A stretch of DNA of 12,534 nt, from NCBI GenBank assembly GCA_017958705.1, contig JAGDCE010000304.1, positions 1 through 12,534 of the forward strand. Direction: 5' to 3'. This stretch comes from Clostridia bacterium (GTDB taxonomy: Bacteria > Bacillota > Clostridia > Oscillospirales > CAG-272). This document shows positions 1 through 7,494 of the stretch, one piece after another (the first letter of the stretch is position 1; the number at the start of each line of letters is the position of its first letter). The notes below the pieces were generated by a model. It saw nothing but the letters and a program-made list of their open reading frames with translations, did not search any database and was not told where the DNA came from. The position numbers were made by a program, and so were the translations under genes.

Positions 1-377
1 GCGTAAAAAGACGAGAGAAGATCTTCAAGCTCGCCCGCGTCGACCTTGCCGGCGTGCGAGGGCAGTCTGATTATCTTATGCCCGGTGTATTCCACGGCGC
101 CCGACTCATGGCAGTTTATGTGACCGGTATCGGCGCAGACGACGCCTTCGTACGATTTCAGGCACGAGGATATGACGGTCATGTTCGTCTGCGTGCCGCC
201 GGCGATGAAATACACCGCGGCGCCGGGATCTTCCACGGCCGCTCTTATTTTGTCAGCGGCGCTTTCGCTGAACTCGTCAAAGCCGTAGGTGCCGGAGATC
301 AGTCCGTTGGTATCTATCAGGCGCTGCAATACGGACGGATGCGCGCCGTTGTTGTAATCACATGTGAAATCAAGCAT
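1..377 (-). CDS. Threonine aldolase / beta-eliminating lyase family PLP enzyme, N-terminal part (cut by window edge)
   Basis: Reading the minus strand from the ATG at 377 gives 125 codons with no stop before the left edge. The product begins MLDFTCDYNNGAHPSV and contains SGTYGFDEFS (near residue 30), the glycine-rich GGTQTNM segment that in this family holds the cofactor phosphate, and ADTGHINCHESGAVEY, which places the conserved His/Glu block of low-specificity threonine aldolases. Family members are about 340 residues, cleave L-threonine or L-allo-threonine to glycine and acetaldehyde with pyridoxal phosphate, and are cytoplasmic. The catalytic lysine lies beyond the window, so activity cannot be judged. 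The start sits one base after the stop of the phosphoribosyltransferase gene (TGA-T-ATG), so translation is probably coupled and transcription shared. Some relatives act on other beta-hydroxy amino acids, so the exact substrate is open. Confidence 0.88.
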   Translation of the reverse strand, partial: MLDFTCDYNNGAHPSVLQRLIDTNGLISGTYGFDEFSESAADKIRAAVEDPGAAVYFIAGGTQTNMTVISSCLKSYEGVVCADTGHINCHESGAVEYTGHKIIRLPSHAGKVDAGELEDLLSSFY

Positions 378-378
378 A

Positions 379-945
379 TCAAAGCGGAAGAGGTTCGCCC
401 TCAGCGTCAAAAAGCGGTAAATACTGAAGGGCTTTTATGTCGTCCCGATTCCACGCGTCGCCTTCGGCGAGCACCGCCATACGGCCGGCTATTATGCCGC
501 CCGCCTGCTCCACGAGCGCTTCGAGAGCGCGCAGGGATTCACCGGTGCTGATTACGTCGTCGACGATCAGTATGCGCTTGCCGCGCATGAGTTCTGCGTC
601 ATCACCGTCGAGATACAGAGTCTGCATCCTCGCGGTCGTTATGGATTTGACCTCGCATTTGAGGACGTTGCGCATATAAAGCTTAGGCGCCTTTCTCGCA
701 AGGAAATACTTGTTCTGTCCGCTCTGACGCGCCATCTCGTATACGAGCGGTATGCCCTTGCTCTCGGCGGTGATCATATAGTCGTAATCTGCGGGTGCGA
801 GGCGCAGCAGTCCCGCCGCGGCGGCCTGCGTCAGCTCCACGTCGCCGAAAATGACGAACGCGCCGATCTGCAGCTTGTCGTTCAACGGACAGATGGGGAG
901 ATGTCTTTTAAGGCCTTCGATCTCGATCTCGTAATATTCTTTCAT
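379..945 (-). CDS. Phosphoribosyltransferase family protein (adenine-phosphoribosyltransferase-like)
   Basis: This 188-residue cytoplasmic protein has the PRPP-binding signature of type I phosphoribosyltransferases, RILIVDDVISTGES at residues 124-137, with the paired acidic residues D129-D130 and the STGES phosphate loop. Upstream are MITAESKGIPLVYEMA (57-72), ARKAPKLYM (83-91), and VKSITTARMQTLYLDG (99-114), which resemble clostridial proteins usually labelled adenine phosphoribosyltransferase. Such enzymes join a purine base to PRPP to make a nucleotide (salvage). The base specificity is my inference; xanthine or another purine is possible, and the N-terminal 30 residues are not typical of classical Apt. 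The start at 945 is preceded by GGAGAAGG, with GGAG six bases from ATG. It is the first gene after a promoter at 975-1003 and is followed by the threonine-aldolase-like gene after one base. Confidence 0.85.
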   Translation of the reverse strand: MKEYYEIEIEGLKRHLPICPLNDKLQIGAFVIFGDVELTQAAAAGLLRLAPADYDYMITAESKGIPLVYEMARQSGQNKYFLARKAPKLYMRNVLKCEVKSITTARMQTLYLDGDDAELMRGKRILIVDDVISTGESLRALEALVEQAGGIIAGRMAVLAEGDAWNRDDIKALQYLPLFDAEGEPLPL

Positions 946-974
946 ATCCTTCTCCGTACAAAAGATTTTTTCTT

Positions 975-1003
975 ATTCTAACATGAAAATAATAAAATTT
1001 CAA
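975..1003 (-). promoter_or_regulatory. SigA-type promoter for the phosphoribosyltransferase / threonine aldolase unit
   Basis: Reading the minus strand, a -35 box TTGAAA (1003-998) is followed by a 17-base spacer and a -10 box TAGAAT (980-975). The bases TGT just before the -10 box give an extended -10 element. Transcription would start near 968, leaving a leader of roughly 20-25 bases that carries the ribosome site GGAGAAGG. The match to the vegetative consensus is good and the element lies in an AT-rich gap. Confidence 0.8.
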
Positions 1004-1084
1004 GTGGTTTGAGTTAACGAGAATAAAAACGGGGGCAAATATGAAAATTACGTCGATTTTTTTCAACTGTTTGCAAGTATGCTA

Positions 1085-1113
1085 TTGATTTTTCCGATCC
1101 GGCTTGTTATAAT
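1085..1113 (+). promoter_or_regulatory. SigA-type promoter for the YhaO-like to carboxypeptidase chain
   Basis: A -35 box TTGATT (1085-1090), a spacer of exactly 17 bases and a perfect -10 box TATAAT (1108-1113) are present. TGT immediately before the -10 box makes it an extended -10 promoter. The predicted start is near 1120, giving a leader of about 20 bases with the ribosome site GAGG at 1132-1135. The promoter argues that the true start of the downstream gene is 1142 rather than an in-frame ATG at 1079 that lies upstream of the promoter. Confidence 0.85.
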
Positions 1114-1141
1114 ATATTTACTGTCAATATTGAGGAATAAA

Positions 1142-2272
1142 ATGGTTAGAATCTTACACATGGCGGACCTGCATCTCGACAGTCCGTTTTCACTGAAAAG
1201 CGCCGACGCGGCGGCCGCGATGAGGCAGATGCTGCGCGGCACGTTCACGTCCGCGGTACTCTACGCGAGGACCGCCGGAGTGGATCTTGTGCTTATGCCG
1301 GGCGATATTTTCGACACCGGTTTCGCCGCGCGCGACACGCTCGCGCTGCTCTGCTCCGAATTCGAGAAAAACCCCGGGATACGCTTCATCATCGCTCCGG
1401 GGAATCACGATCCGTACAAGTCCGAATCGCCGTGGGCAAAGACGGATTTTCCGAAAAACGTATATATTTTCAGGTCTTCGTCGCTGTCGAAGATCAGTTT
1501 TGACGACCTTGGATGCGACGTTTACGGCTGGGCGTTCACCGACGAGACGATGTCGGTCGATCCGCTCGCGGTAAAGCCGCGGCTCGACCCGTCGCGCATA
1601 AACGTGCTCTGCGCTCACTGCGAGCTCGACGGTCCCGTCGGCGGCAGATACTGCAGCATAAGCAAGGCGGAGCTTGAGTCCGCCGGGTTCGATTTCGCCG
1701 CGCTCGGACACATCCACAAGGGCACCGACGGCGCAAAGCGGATCAGGAACACTTATTACGCTTATTCCGGCTGTCTTGAGGGGCGGTCGTTCGACGAATG
1801 CGGGCAGAAGACGGCCCTTATCGCGGAGCTGTCCAAAAAGGACGGCGCCCTTTCCGCCGATTTCAAAACGCGCGCCTTCACGCGCCGCAGGTTCGAGACT
1901 GTCGAGGTCGACTGCAGCGGCTGTGAGGATTCGCCGTCGCTCGTCAACCGCATAAACGCGTCGGTGCGCGCCTCCGGCGCCGACTCCGAGACGTCCGTGC
2001 GCGCCGTGCTTCGCGGCTCCGTGCCGCCGACGCTCGTTATATCCGAGCAGTTTCTGCGCGGAAACGTTTACGGCGTGCGCTACACGGAGATAGAAGACCG
2101 TACGGAGCCGACGCTCGACATCGACAAATACGCGTCGGAGCCCGGCATACGCGGAGCGTTCTACCGCGCCATGGCGCCGTATCTGTCCGAGGGATCCGAG
2201 GAGGACCGCGCGGTCGCGGCACGGGCTCTCAAGCTCGGGCTTGAGGCGCTGAACGGGAGGGCCGTGCAATGA
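1142..2272 (+). CDS. YhaO/SbcD-like DNA repair metallophosphoesterase
   Basis: This 376-residue protein carries the full calcineurin-type metallophosphoesterase motif set: ADLHLD with D9 and H11, PGDIFD with D55, GNHD with N88-H89-D90, AHCE with H159, and GHIH at 189-192. These residues bind two metal ions (usually Mn) in SbcD/Mre11-type nucleases. The overall form (about 376 residues, short C-terminal domain) and its ATPase partner match the Bacillus YhaO/YhaN pair better than classical SbcD. The likely role is processing of DNA ends or hairpins in the cytoplasm. I chose ATG 1142 because GAGG lies 6 bases upstream, MVRILHMADLHLD is the usual family N-terminus, and the longer start at 1079 would lie upstream of a strong promoter and add an unrelated hydrophobic stretch. 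The stop overlaps the next start by four bases (ATGA), as expected for subunits made in fixed ratio. Confidence 0.92.
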   Translation: MVRILHMADLHLDSPFSLKSADAAAAMRQMLRGTFTSAVLYARTAGVDLVLMPGDIFDTGFAARDTLALLCSEFEKNPGIRFIIAPGNHDPYKSESPWAKTDFPKNVYIFRSSSLSKISFDDLGCDVYGWAFTDETMSVDPLAVKPRLDPSRINVLCAHCELDGPVGGRYCSISKAELESAGFDFAALGHIHKGTDGAKRIRNTYYAYSGCLEGRSFDECGQKTALIAELSKKDGALSADFKTRAFTRRRFETVEVDCSGCEDSPSLVNRINASVRASGADSETSVRAVLRGSVPPTLVISEQFLRGNVYGVRYTEIEDRTEPTLDIDKYASEPGIRGAFYRAMAPYLSEGSEEDRAVAARALKLGLEALNGRAVQ

Positions 2273-4497
2273 TCATAAAAGAACTGCATATAATAAGCTT
2301 CGGTATGCTCGACGACAAGACCGTCGTCTTCGGTCCCGGGCTGAACGTTATAGAAGGCGAGAACGAGACGGGTAAAAGCACCGTCGGTGCGTTCATCAGG
2401 TTTATATTCTACGGGCTCGACAAAGCCGGGCGCGACAGATACGTCAGCTGGGGAAAGACGGGCTGCTCCGGTTCTCTGACGCTGGAATCCGACGGATCCG
2501 TTTACAGGATCGAGCGCGAACTGCTCATAAACAGGACAAAAGACAAAATAAACGTATATAAAGACGGCGGCGAGCCGGTACGCACCGAGAAGGCGCCGTG
2601 GGAGATGTTCATCGGCGTTCCCGAAAACGTATTCGAGAACACCGCGTTCACCGGCGATCTCGGTTCCGCGGTCGGCGGAGCGGGTCTGCCGGAGGCGATA
2701 GAAAACATCGTCTTCTCAGCCGACGAGGCGGTCAGCACGAAAAAGGCTCTGAAGCGCCTCGACGACACTCGCGTAGGACTGTACTACAAGAACCGCAAGG
2801 GCGGCAGGATATACGAGCTTGAAAACAGCGTCTCCGAACTCGAATTCCGGCTCAACGCCGCGAAATCCGCGTCCGAGCACATCTTCACGCTCGACGATTC
2901 GATCCGCACGCGCCGTGCGAGGATGGACTCGAACAAACAGCGTATTGAAAAGATAACGGCACAGCTGCGCGATCTTGACGTTTACAAGCGTCTGCGCGAA
3001 CTCGACGAGCACGAGAACAACGTGAAAAGTCTCGAAGAGAGCCGCAGGGAACTCGACGAGCTCAGCGAAAAATACTCCGAATTCGGCTTTATGCCGGACA
3101 GCCGTTTCGCGGACGGTCTGCGTTCGCTTCAGGCGAGCGCGGTAGAGCTCAAAGAAAACGCCGCGCAGGCGGCGCTCGAGCTGCAGAGCGCGGAAAACGA
3201 ACTGAAGAACTCCGGCAGCACCGGCGTCATGCGGATAGCTTCCGGCATCGGCGGCGTCGACGCTCTGCGCGAGATGTACGATGGACTCGACGGTAAGTCG
3301 TTCAAATTCAAAAAATACGCCGCGGCGTTCTTCATCCTGATCATACCGTTCGCGGTCGGCGCGGGACTTCTCGCTTATTTCGGGATGTTTCTGCCGTACG
3401 GCGCGATCTGCGCCGCGCTCGCCGCGGTATGCCTTATAATCGGTCTGATCAACTCTTCAAAGGCGTCGAAGCTCAGCCGCGGGCTCATGAAGCTCGCCGC
3501 AAAGCTCGGCGTGGACGAACCGGATCAGATACCGGCGCTGCTCGACAGTCTGTCGGGCGAGGAGACCACCGCCGGCAAAGCCGCGGAAAGATTCAACGCT
3601 GCGAAAGAAAACAAGCAGCGCGCCGACGAGCGGCTCGCGGAGCTTGACGAAAAGGTGCGCGGCTATTCCGGCAAATACAAAACGACGGATACCGCCGGTC
3701 TGCCGAAGCTGATATCCGACGTAGACGCTATCGTTTCAGAGGTGTCGAACGTACATAAAAAACTCGAAATGGCGCAGTACAGGACGAGGATGTCGACTGA
3801 GCGCACCGGCGGCGACGACCGCGCCGCGCTGAGGTCGCGTCTGACCGGCGCTCTGCGGCCCGAGGATATCGATTCGTTCAACGCCGACGAGCGCAGGACG
3901 GAGCTCAACCTCCTCGTCCGTCAGAACGAGGCGATCGCCGAGAAGATCTCGACGGAGGAAAAGAGCTTCGCCGCCGCTAACGCGACGTTCACGCTGCCGT
4001 CCGCGATCTACGCCAAGCTGCTCGATACAAGGCGCGAGCTCGAGGACGCGCGCACGGAATTCAAAGCCGCGACGATGGCGTACGAAAAACTCGCCGGAGC
4101 GTCGGCAGAGCTTCGCAGCAGCATATCCCCCGCGCTCGCGGAGGACGCCGGCAGGTACATGAAAGGCTTTTCCGGCGGCAAATACGACGGTCTCGGCATC
4201 TCGAACAAGCTCGAGATCTCATATAACGGCGGCGGTATGACGCATCCGGCCGACACGCTGAGCAGCGGCACGCAGGACATAGCGTACGTCAGTCTGCGGC
4301 TCGCGCTGATGCGTCTGATATTCCCAGAACACGTGCCGGCGTTCTTTGACGACACGTTCGCCCGCGTCGACGACAAGCGCGCGCTCCGCATTATGAGCAC
4401 GCTCGCCGGCTCTGATATGCAGACGGTCGTGTTCACCTGTCACGGGCGTGACTGCAATTACGCCGCCTCTGTCGGAGGCACGGTCATCAAGCTATGA
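2269..4497 (+). CDS. YhaN/SbcC-like AAA ATPase with central membrane hairpin
   Basis: This 742-residue protein is an ABC-type ATPase of the SMC/Rad50 group. The N-terminal half domain has a Walker A motif GENETGKST (30-38). Charged helical regions, likely coiled coil, span about 180-330 and 410-620. The C-terminal half domain has the signature LSSGTQD (from about 664), a Walker B region VPAFFDDTF (689-697) and a switch histidine in TCHGRD (H725). Residues about 350-400 hold two strongly hydrophobic segments separated by a short turn, where Rad50/SbcC would carry the zinc hook; no CxxC is seen there. Such a hairpin suggests that the coil tips insert in the membrane. It partners with the YhaO-like nuclease just upstream (four-base overlap) and probably couples ATP binding to DNA-end access. 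It is shorter than Bacillus YhaN, mainly in the coils. The stop overlaps the rsmG start (ATGA). Confidence 0.9.
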   Translation: MIIKELHIISFGMLDDKTVVFGPGLNVIEGENETGKSTVGAFIRFIFYGLDKAGRDRYVSWGKTGCSGSLTLESDGSVYRIERELLINRTKDKINVYKDGGEPVRTEKAPWEMFIGVPENVFENTAFTGDLGSAVGGAGLPEAIENIVFSADEAVSTKKALKRLDDTRVGLYYKNRKGGRIYELENSVSELEFRLNAAKSASEHIFTLDDSIRTRRARMDSNKQRIEKITAQLRDLDVYKRLRELDEHENNVKSLEESRRELDELSEKYSEFGFMPDSRFADGLRSLQASAVELKENAAQAALELQSAENELKNSGSTGVMRIASGIGGVDALREMYDGLDGKSFKFKKYAAAFFILIIPFAVGAGLLAYFGMFLPYGAICAALAAVCLIIGLINSSKASKLSRGLMKLAAKLGVDEPDQIPALLDSLSGEETTAGKAAERFNAAKENKQRADERLAELDEKVRGYSGKYKTTDTAGLPKLISDVDAIVSEVSNVHKKLEMAQYRTRMSTERTGGDDRAALRSRLTGALRPEDIDSFNADERRTELNLLVRQNEAIAEKISTEEKSFAAANATFTLPSAIYAKLLDTRRELEDARTEFKAATMAYEKLAGASAELRSSISPALAEDAGRYMKGFSGGKYDGLGISNKLEISYNGGGMTHPADTLSSGTQDIAYVSLRLALMRLIFPEHVPAFFDDTFARVDDKRALRIMSTLAGSDMQTVVFTCHGRDCNYAASVGGTVIKL

Positions 4498-5192
4498 CGC
4501 TTAAAGAATGCTTTGAGAAAAACGGCCTTTCCGACCTGCTTGACCGTGAAAAGGAAGAAAAACTGACGGCGCTGAGCAAACTTCTGCTCGAATACAACGA
4601 AAAAGTCAATCTGACGGCGTTGAAGACCGAAGATGAGATATACGCAAAGCATCTTGCCGACTGCGCGTTTCTCGTCCGGTATCTGCGCGGCGGGGATCTG
4701 CTCGACGTCGGATGCGGCGGAGGCTTCCCCTCTCTGCCGGTCGCGATACTACGGCCGGACGTGGAGGTGACCGCGATGGATTCTACGGCGAAAAAACTCG
4801 GCTTCGTGCGCGAATGCTCGGCGGCGCTCGGACTCGGCAATATAAAGACATTATGCGGGCGCGCGGAAGAGCTGTGCAGGCCGCCGCTGCGCGAGAGCTT
4901 TGACGCGGTCACGGCGCGCGCCGTCGCGCCGCTTCCGGCACTCTGCGAGCTGTGTCTGCCGTACTTAAAAGTCGGCGGCGCGTTTTACGCGATGAAGACA
5001 GATATGGCGGAACTGCAGACGGCGCGCCGCGCCGCGGTGCTGCTCGGCGCCGCGAAAGCCGCGGCTGACGGATACGAGCTGATCTGCGCGGACGGTGCGT
5101 CTCTGCGCTGCATGATGATATTTGAAAAAAGTAAGCGTACCCCGGATATTTATCCGAGGAGGTACGCACAGATAAAGGCGAAACCACTCTGA
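4494..5192 (+). CDS. rsmG: 16S rRNA (guanine-527 N7) methyltransferase RsmG
   Basis: This 232-residue protein matches RsmG (GidB), the SAM-dependent enzyme that adds a methyl group to N7 of G527 in 16S rRNA, in the 530 loop of the small subunit. Visible family marks are LLEYNEKVNLTAL near residue 32, the SAM-binding motif DVGCGGGFPSLP (71-82), an acidic residue after strand 2 in TAMDST, and TARAVAPLPALCELCLPYLK near 138-157. The C-terminus has the usual KRTPDIYPRRYAQIKAKPL ending. Its length is normal for the family. It starts inside the stop of the ATPase gene, and its own stop is one base from the ribF start. The last 60 bases contain a strong inverted repeat described separately. Loss of RsmG is known to give low-level streptomycin resistance in several bacteria. 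Confidence 0.95.
   Translation: MTLKECFEKNGLSDLLDREKEEKLTALSKLLLEYNEKVNLTALKTEDEIYAKHLADCAFLVRYLRGGDLLDVGCGGGFPSLPVAILRPDVEVTAMDSTAKKLGFVRECSAALGLGNIKTLCGRAEELCRPPLRESFDAVTARAVAPLPALCELCLPYLKVGGAFYAMKTDMAELQTARRAAVLLGAAKAAADGYELICADGASLRCMMIFEKSKRTPDIYPRRYAQIKAKPL
5135..5167 (+). repeat. Inverted repeat (two-stem hairpin) in the 3' end of rsmG
   Basis: An outer stem pairs GCGTACC (5135-5141) with GGTACGC (5161-5167). Inside it CGGAT (5143-5147) pairs with ATCCG (5152-5156) around the loop ATTT. The mRNA could fold into a long hairpin ending 26 bases before the ribF start. No run of T follows, so it does not look like a terminator. It may be a by-product of the conserved C-terminal codons, or it may tune translation or mRNA stability at the rsmG-ribF junction. 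Confidence 0.55.
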
Positions 5193-5193
5193 T

Positions 5194-6087
5194 ATGACCG
5201 TAACGGAAAACGAAACGTACGAAAATAGCCGCTTTATCGTCGCCGTCGGAAACTTCGACGGCGTGCACGAGGGCCACGCGGCGCTGATAAAGACCGCGTG
5301 CGCGGTATCCGCCCGTACTGGCGCCGTACCCGCGGTATTCACATTTGACGGATACGCGCCGAAGGGCGGCGCAAAACACATAATACCGGCCGAAGAACGC
5401 GGGCGTCTGTTCCGCGTCTCCGGCATATCCGCCGTTTTTTCACATCCGTTCGATTCCGTGCGCGACATGACGCCGGCGGAATTCTGCCGCGACGTGCTGT
5501 GCGGACAGTGCCGCGCGGCGTACGTCGTCTGCGGATACGATTTCCGCTTCGGCAAAGGCGCGTCGGGCGACGCAGCGGAGCTCACCGCACAGATGCGGCG
5601 GCTCGGTTGCGGCACGGTGATACACGACGAGGTGAAGATAGACGGCGTAACCGTCAGCTCCACCGCGATCCGCCGTCTGCTCGCCGATGGCGACACGGTC
5701 ACGGCTTCGCGTATGCTCGGGCGGCCGTTTTCGCTGTCGCTGCCGGTGATACACGGCAGTCACATCGGCACCGGGCTCGGCTTCCCGACGATAAATCAGG
5801 ATTATCCGGACGACATAACGCCGCTCAGATTCGGCGTGTACGCGACGGACGTGATAATAGACGGCGTGCCGTACCGCGCCGTGACGAACGTTGGCGTAAA
5901 GCCTACGGTCGGCGGCGGGCGCGTGACGGTCGAATCGCACGTGTTGGATTGTGATATGGACCTGTACGGCAAAAACGTTATGACGCAGTTCAAAGAATTC
6001 ATACGCCCGGAGCGCAGGTTCGGCTCGCTTGAAGAACTCAAAGCCGCCATCACGGCGGACACCGAAAAAGTCAGGGAGATAAAATGA
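5194..6087 (+). CDS. ribF: Bifunctional riboflavin kinase / FAD synthetase RibF
   Basis: This 297-residue protein has the two domains of bacterial RibF. The N-terminal adenylyltransferase domain carries GNFDGVHEGH (19-28), which binds ATP, VCGYDFRFGKGASGD near 110-124, and SSTAIRR (155-161). The C-terminal riboflavin kinase domain carries GLGFPTIN (194-201), where the family usually has PTAN, so alanine is replaced by isoleucine at 200, followed by TNVGVKPTV and ESHVLD (247-252), whose glutamate is the expected catalytic base. It phosphorylates riboflavin to FMN and adenylates FMN to FAD in the cytoplasm. Length is close to the usual 300-320. The start at 5194 follows the rsmG stop as TGATATG. 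The stop overlaps the next start (ATGA). No FMN riboswitch is visible ahead of it, as expected for an internal operon gene. Confidence 0.95.
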   Translation: MTVTENETYENSRFIVAVGNFDGVHEGHAALIKTACAVSARTGAVPAVFTFDGYAPKGGAKHIIPAEERGRLFRVSGISAVFSHPFDSVRDMTPAEFCRDVLCGQCRAAYVVCGYDFRFGKGASGDAAELTAQMRRLGCGTVIHDEVKIDGVTVSSTAIRRLLADGDTVTASRMLGRPFSLSLPVIHGSHIGTGLGFPTINQDYPDDITPLRFGVYATDVIIDGVPYRAVTNVGVKPTVGGGRVTVESHVLDCDMDLYGKNVMTQFKEFIRPERRFGSLEELKAAITADTEKVREIK

Positions 6088-7472
6088 GAATATATAAGAT
6101 CATCGCGGCGCTGTTTTCCTTGCTGCTGCTTCTCTGCCCCGCGCTGCACGCCGTGACTGCGGCGGCGGAAACGGAAGAGCCCGCGGTTGACGACAAGATA
6201 ATACCGAAGGATTACGTGATACCGCAGGACGAGAGCGTGACGATCAGATCAAAGTACGCGCTCGTTTACAGCGAATACGACGACAGATTCTTATACCGCA
6301 AAAACGACGATCAGACGGTCTGGCCGGCGTCGACGACGAAAATAATGGTCGGCGTGATGATCTTCGAGAAATTCGCGGACAGGCTCGACACGCAGATCAC
6401 GATAACGAAAAAACTGCTTGAAGACAAGGAAGGTCTGTCGGTCTATCTCGAAGAGGGAGAGATACTTACAATGCGCCAGCTGCTGACGATCCTTCTGATG
6501 CACGGCGCGAACGACGTTTCGACTATCCTTGCCCATTACTATATGCAGGACGTGGAGACGGAAAAGAACGATCTCGAGGCGTTCGCCGATCTGATGACGG
6601 CGCGCGCGGCTGAGATCGGCTGTACCGACACGGTCTTCAAGAACGTCACCGGACTTCACAAGGACGGCGAGCGCTCGACGATGTACGATATAATAAAGAT
6701 CGCTGTGCACGCCGCGTCGATCCCGGGATTTACCGAGATGACGTCGACGGACAGGCTCGTGATCGAAAAGAACGGTCCTACGATACACCGGGTGATACTG
6801 TCGCGAAACCACCTCGTCAGCTCTTATCAGACGCCTATGTACAAAACTCCCGGCGTCACCGGTATGAACTACGGCTCGACCGAGGAGATGGGCGAATGTC
6901 TGCTGACGAGCGCGGAATACGACGGTAAACGGTATTTCTCGATCATAATGGGCGGCCGCGACGACGCCGAGACCGGAAAACAGACGGAATTCGTCGACAC
7001 GATAAAGCTGCTCGAATACGTCAGGACCGGATTCGAATACAAGGACGTGCTTAAAAAAGGCGTCATCGTCACGCAGGCGAACGTCAGGTTCAGCACGAAC
7101 ACGGACGCGGTGACTCTGGCGCCTGAAAAAACCGTTTCGATGTATCTGCCGGTCGGCACGGACGTGCAGAGCGAGATCAAGTTCCGCAGTATCGTGCCCG
7201 AAACTATGCTCGACGCGCCGGTCGCTCAGGGGACGGTCGCCGGCGAGGTCATCGTAGAGTACAACGGCGCCGAAGTCTGCCGCGTGCCGCTCGTCACGAC
7301 GACGTCTGTGGCGCAGAGCCGTATCCTGTACATGCTCGACCGGACGGAGAATTTCGTCAAGCGCCCCGTCGTAATCGCCTCGCTTATATCGTTCTTCGTG
7401 CTCGTGATCCTGTACGTGCTTATAAAGGCTTTCATATTGGGGCAGAAGAAAAAGCGCCGCAAGATAAGATGA
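6084..7472 (+). CDS. Serine D-Ala-D-Ala carboxypeptidase family protein (S11, DacF-like) with altered SxN and KTG motifs
   Basis: This 462-residue protein has a signal peptide (basic MRIYK, then a leucine-rich core to about residue 27), a peptidase S11 domain, a beta-rich C-terminal region, and a final membrane segment at about 430-452 followed by the basic tail KKKRRK. This is the layout of low-molecular-weight penicillin-binding proteins that trim the terminal D-Ala of peptidoglycan stem peptides outside the membrane. The nucleophile motif is intact as STTK (S83 to K86). The second motif, normally SxN, reads GAN (141-143). The third, normally KTG, reads NYG (262-264) in GMNYGSTEEMGECL. Loss of the KTG lysine and the SxN serine suggests weak, altered or absent carboxypeptidase activity, although penicillin or substrate binding could remain. 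It overlaps ribF by four bases and ends the five-gene chain. No terminator is seen after it. Confidence 0.9.
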   Translation: MRIYKIIAALFSLLLLLCPALHAVTAAAETEEPAVDDKIIPKDYVIPQDESVTIRSKYALVYSEYDDRFLYRKNDDQTVWPASTTKIMVGVMIFEKFADRLDTQITITKKLLEDKEGLSVYLEEGEILTMRQLLTILLMHGANDVSTILAHYYMQDVETEKNDLEAFADLMTARAAEIGCTDTVFKNVTGLHKDGERSTMYDIIKIAVHAASIPGFTEMTSTDRLVIEKNGPTIHRVILSRNHLVSSYQTPMYKTPGVTGMNYGSTEEMGECLLTSAEYDGKRYFSIIMGGRDDAETGKQTEFVDTIKLLEYVRTGFEYKDVLKKGVIVTQANVRFSTNTDAVTLAPEKTVSMYLPVGTDVQSEIKFRSIVPETMLDAPVAQGTVAGEVIVEYNGAEVCRVPLVTTTSVAQSRILYMLDRTENFVKRPVVIASLISFFVLVILYVLIKAFILGQKKKRRKIR

Positions 7473-7494
7473 CCGTTTTATTTACAAAATACGC

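Noticed and set aside
1040..1087. Possible short leader peptide starting at ATG 1040 after GGGGGC
   Set aside because: It ends at the -35 box of the plus-strand promoter and is not in the predicted transcript; no conserved features.
1079..1141. Upstream in-frame ATG that would add 21 hydrophobic residues to the YhaO-like protein
   Set aside because: It lies upstream of a near-perfect promoter, so it would not be in the mRNA, and the extra residues do not belong to the family. GAGG is correctly placed for ATG 1142.
1190..2269. 359-codon open frame on the minus strand opposite the YhaO-like gene
   Set aside because: It is an Arg/Val-rich shadow of a GC-rich gene with convincing motifs on the plus strand; no recognisable domain or ribosome site.
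5135..5167. Hairpin near ribF considered as a terminator or an FMN riboswitch
   Set aside because: There is no T run, it lies inside coding sequence, and none of the conserved multi-stem riboswitch structure is present.
4965..5702. 245-codon minus-strand frame over rsmG and ribF
   Set aside because: Opposite two well-identified genes; no family resemblance.
7473..7494. Possible terminator after the carboxypeptidase gene
   Set aside because: T-rich but no stem can be formed, so I do not call one.
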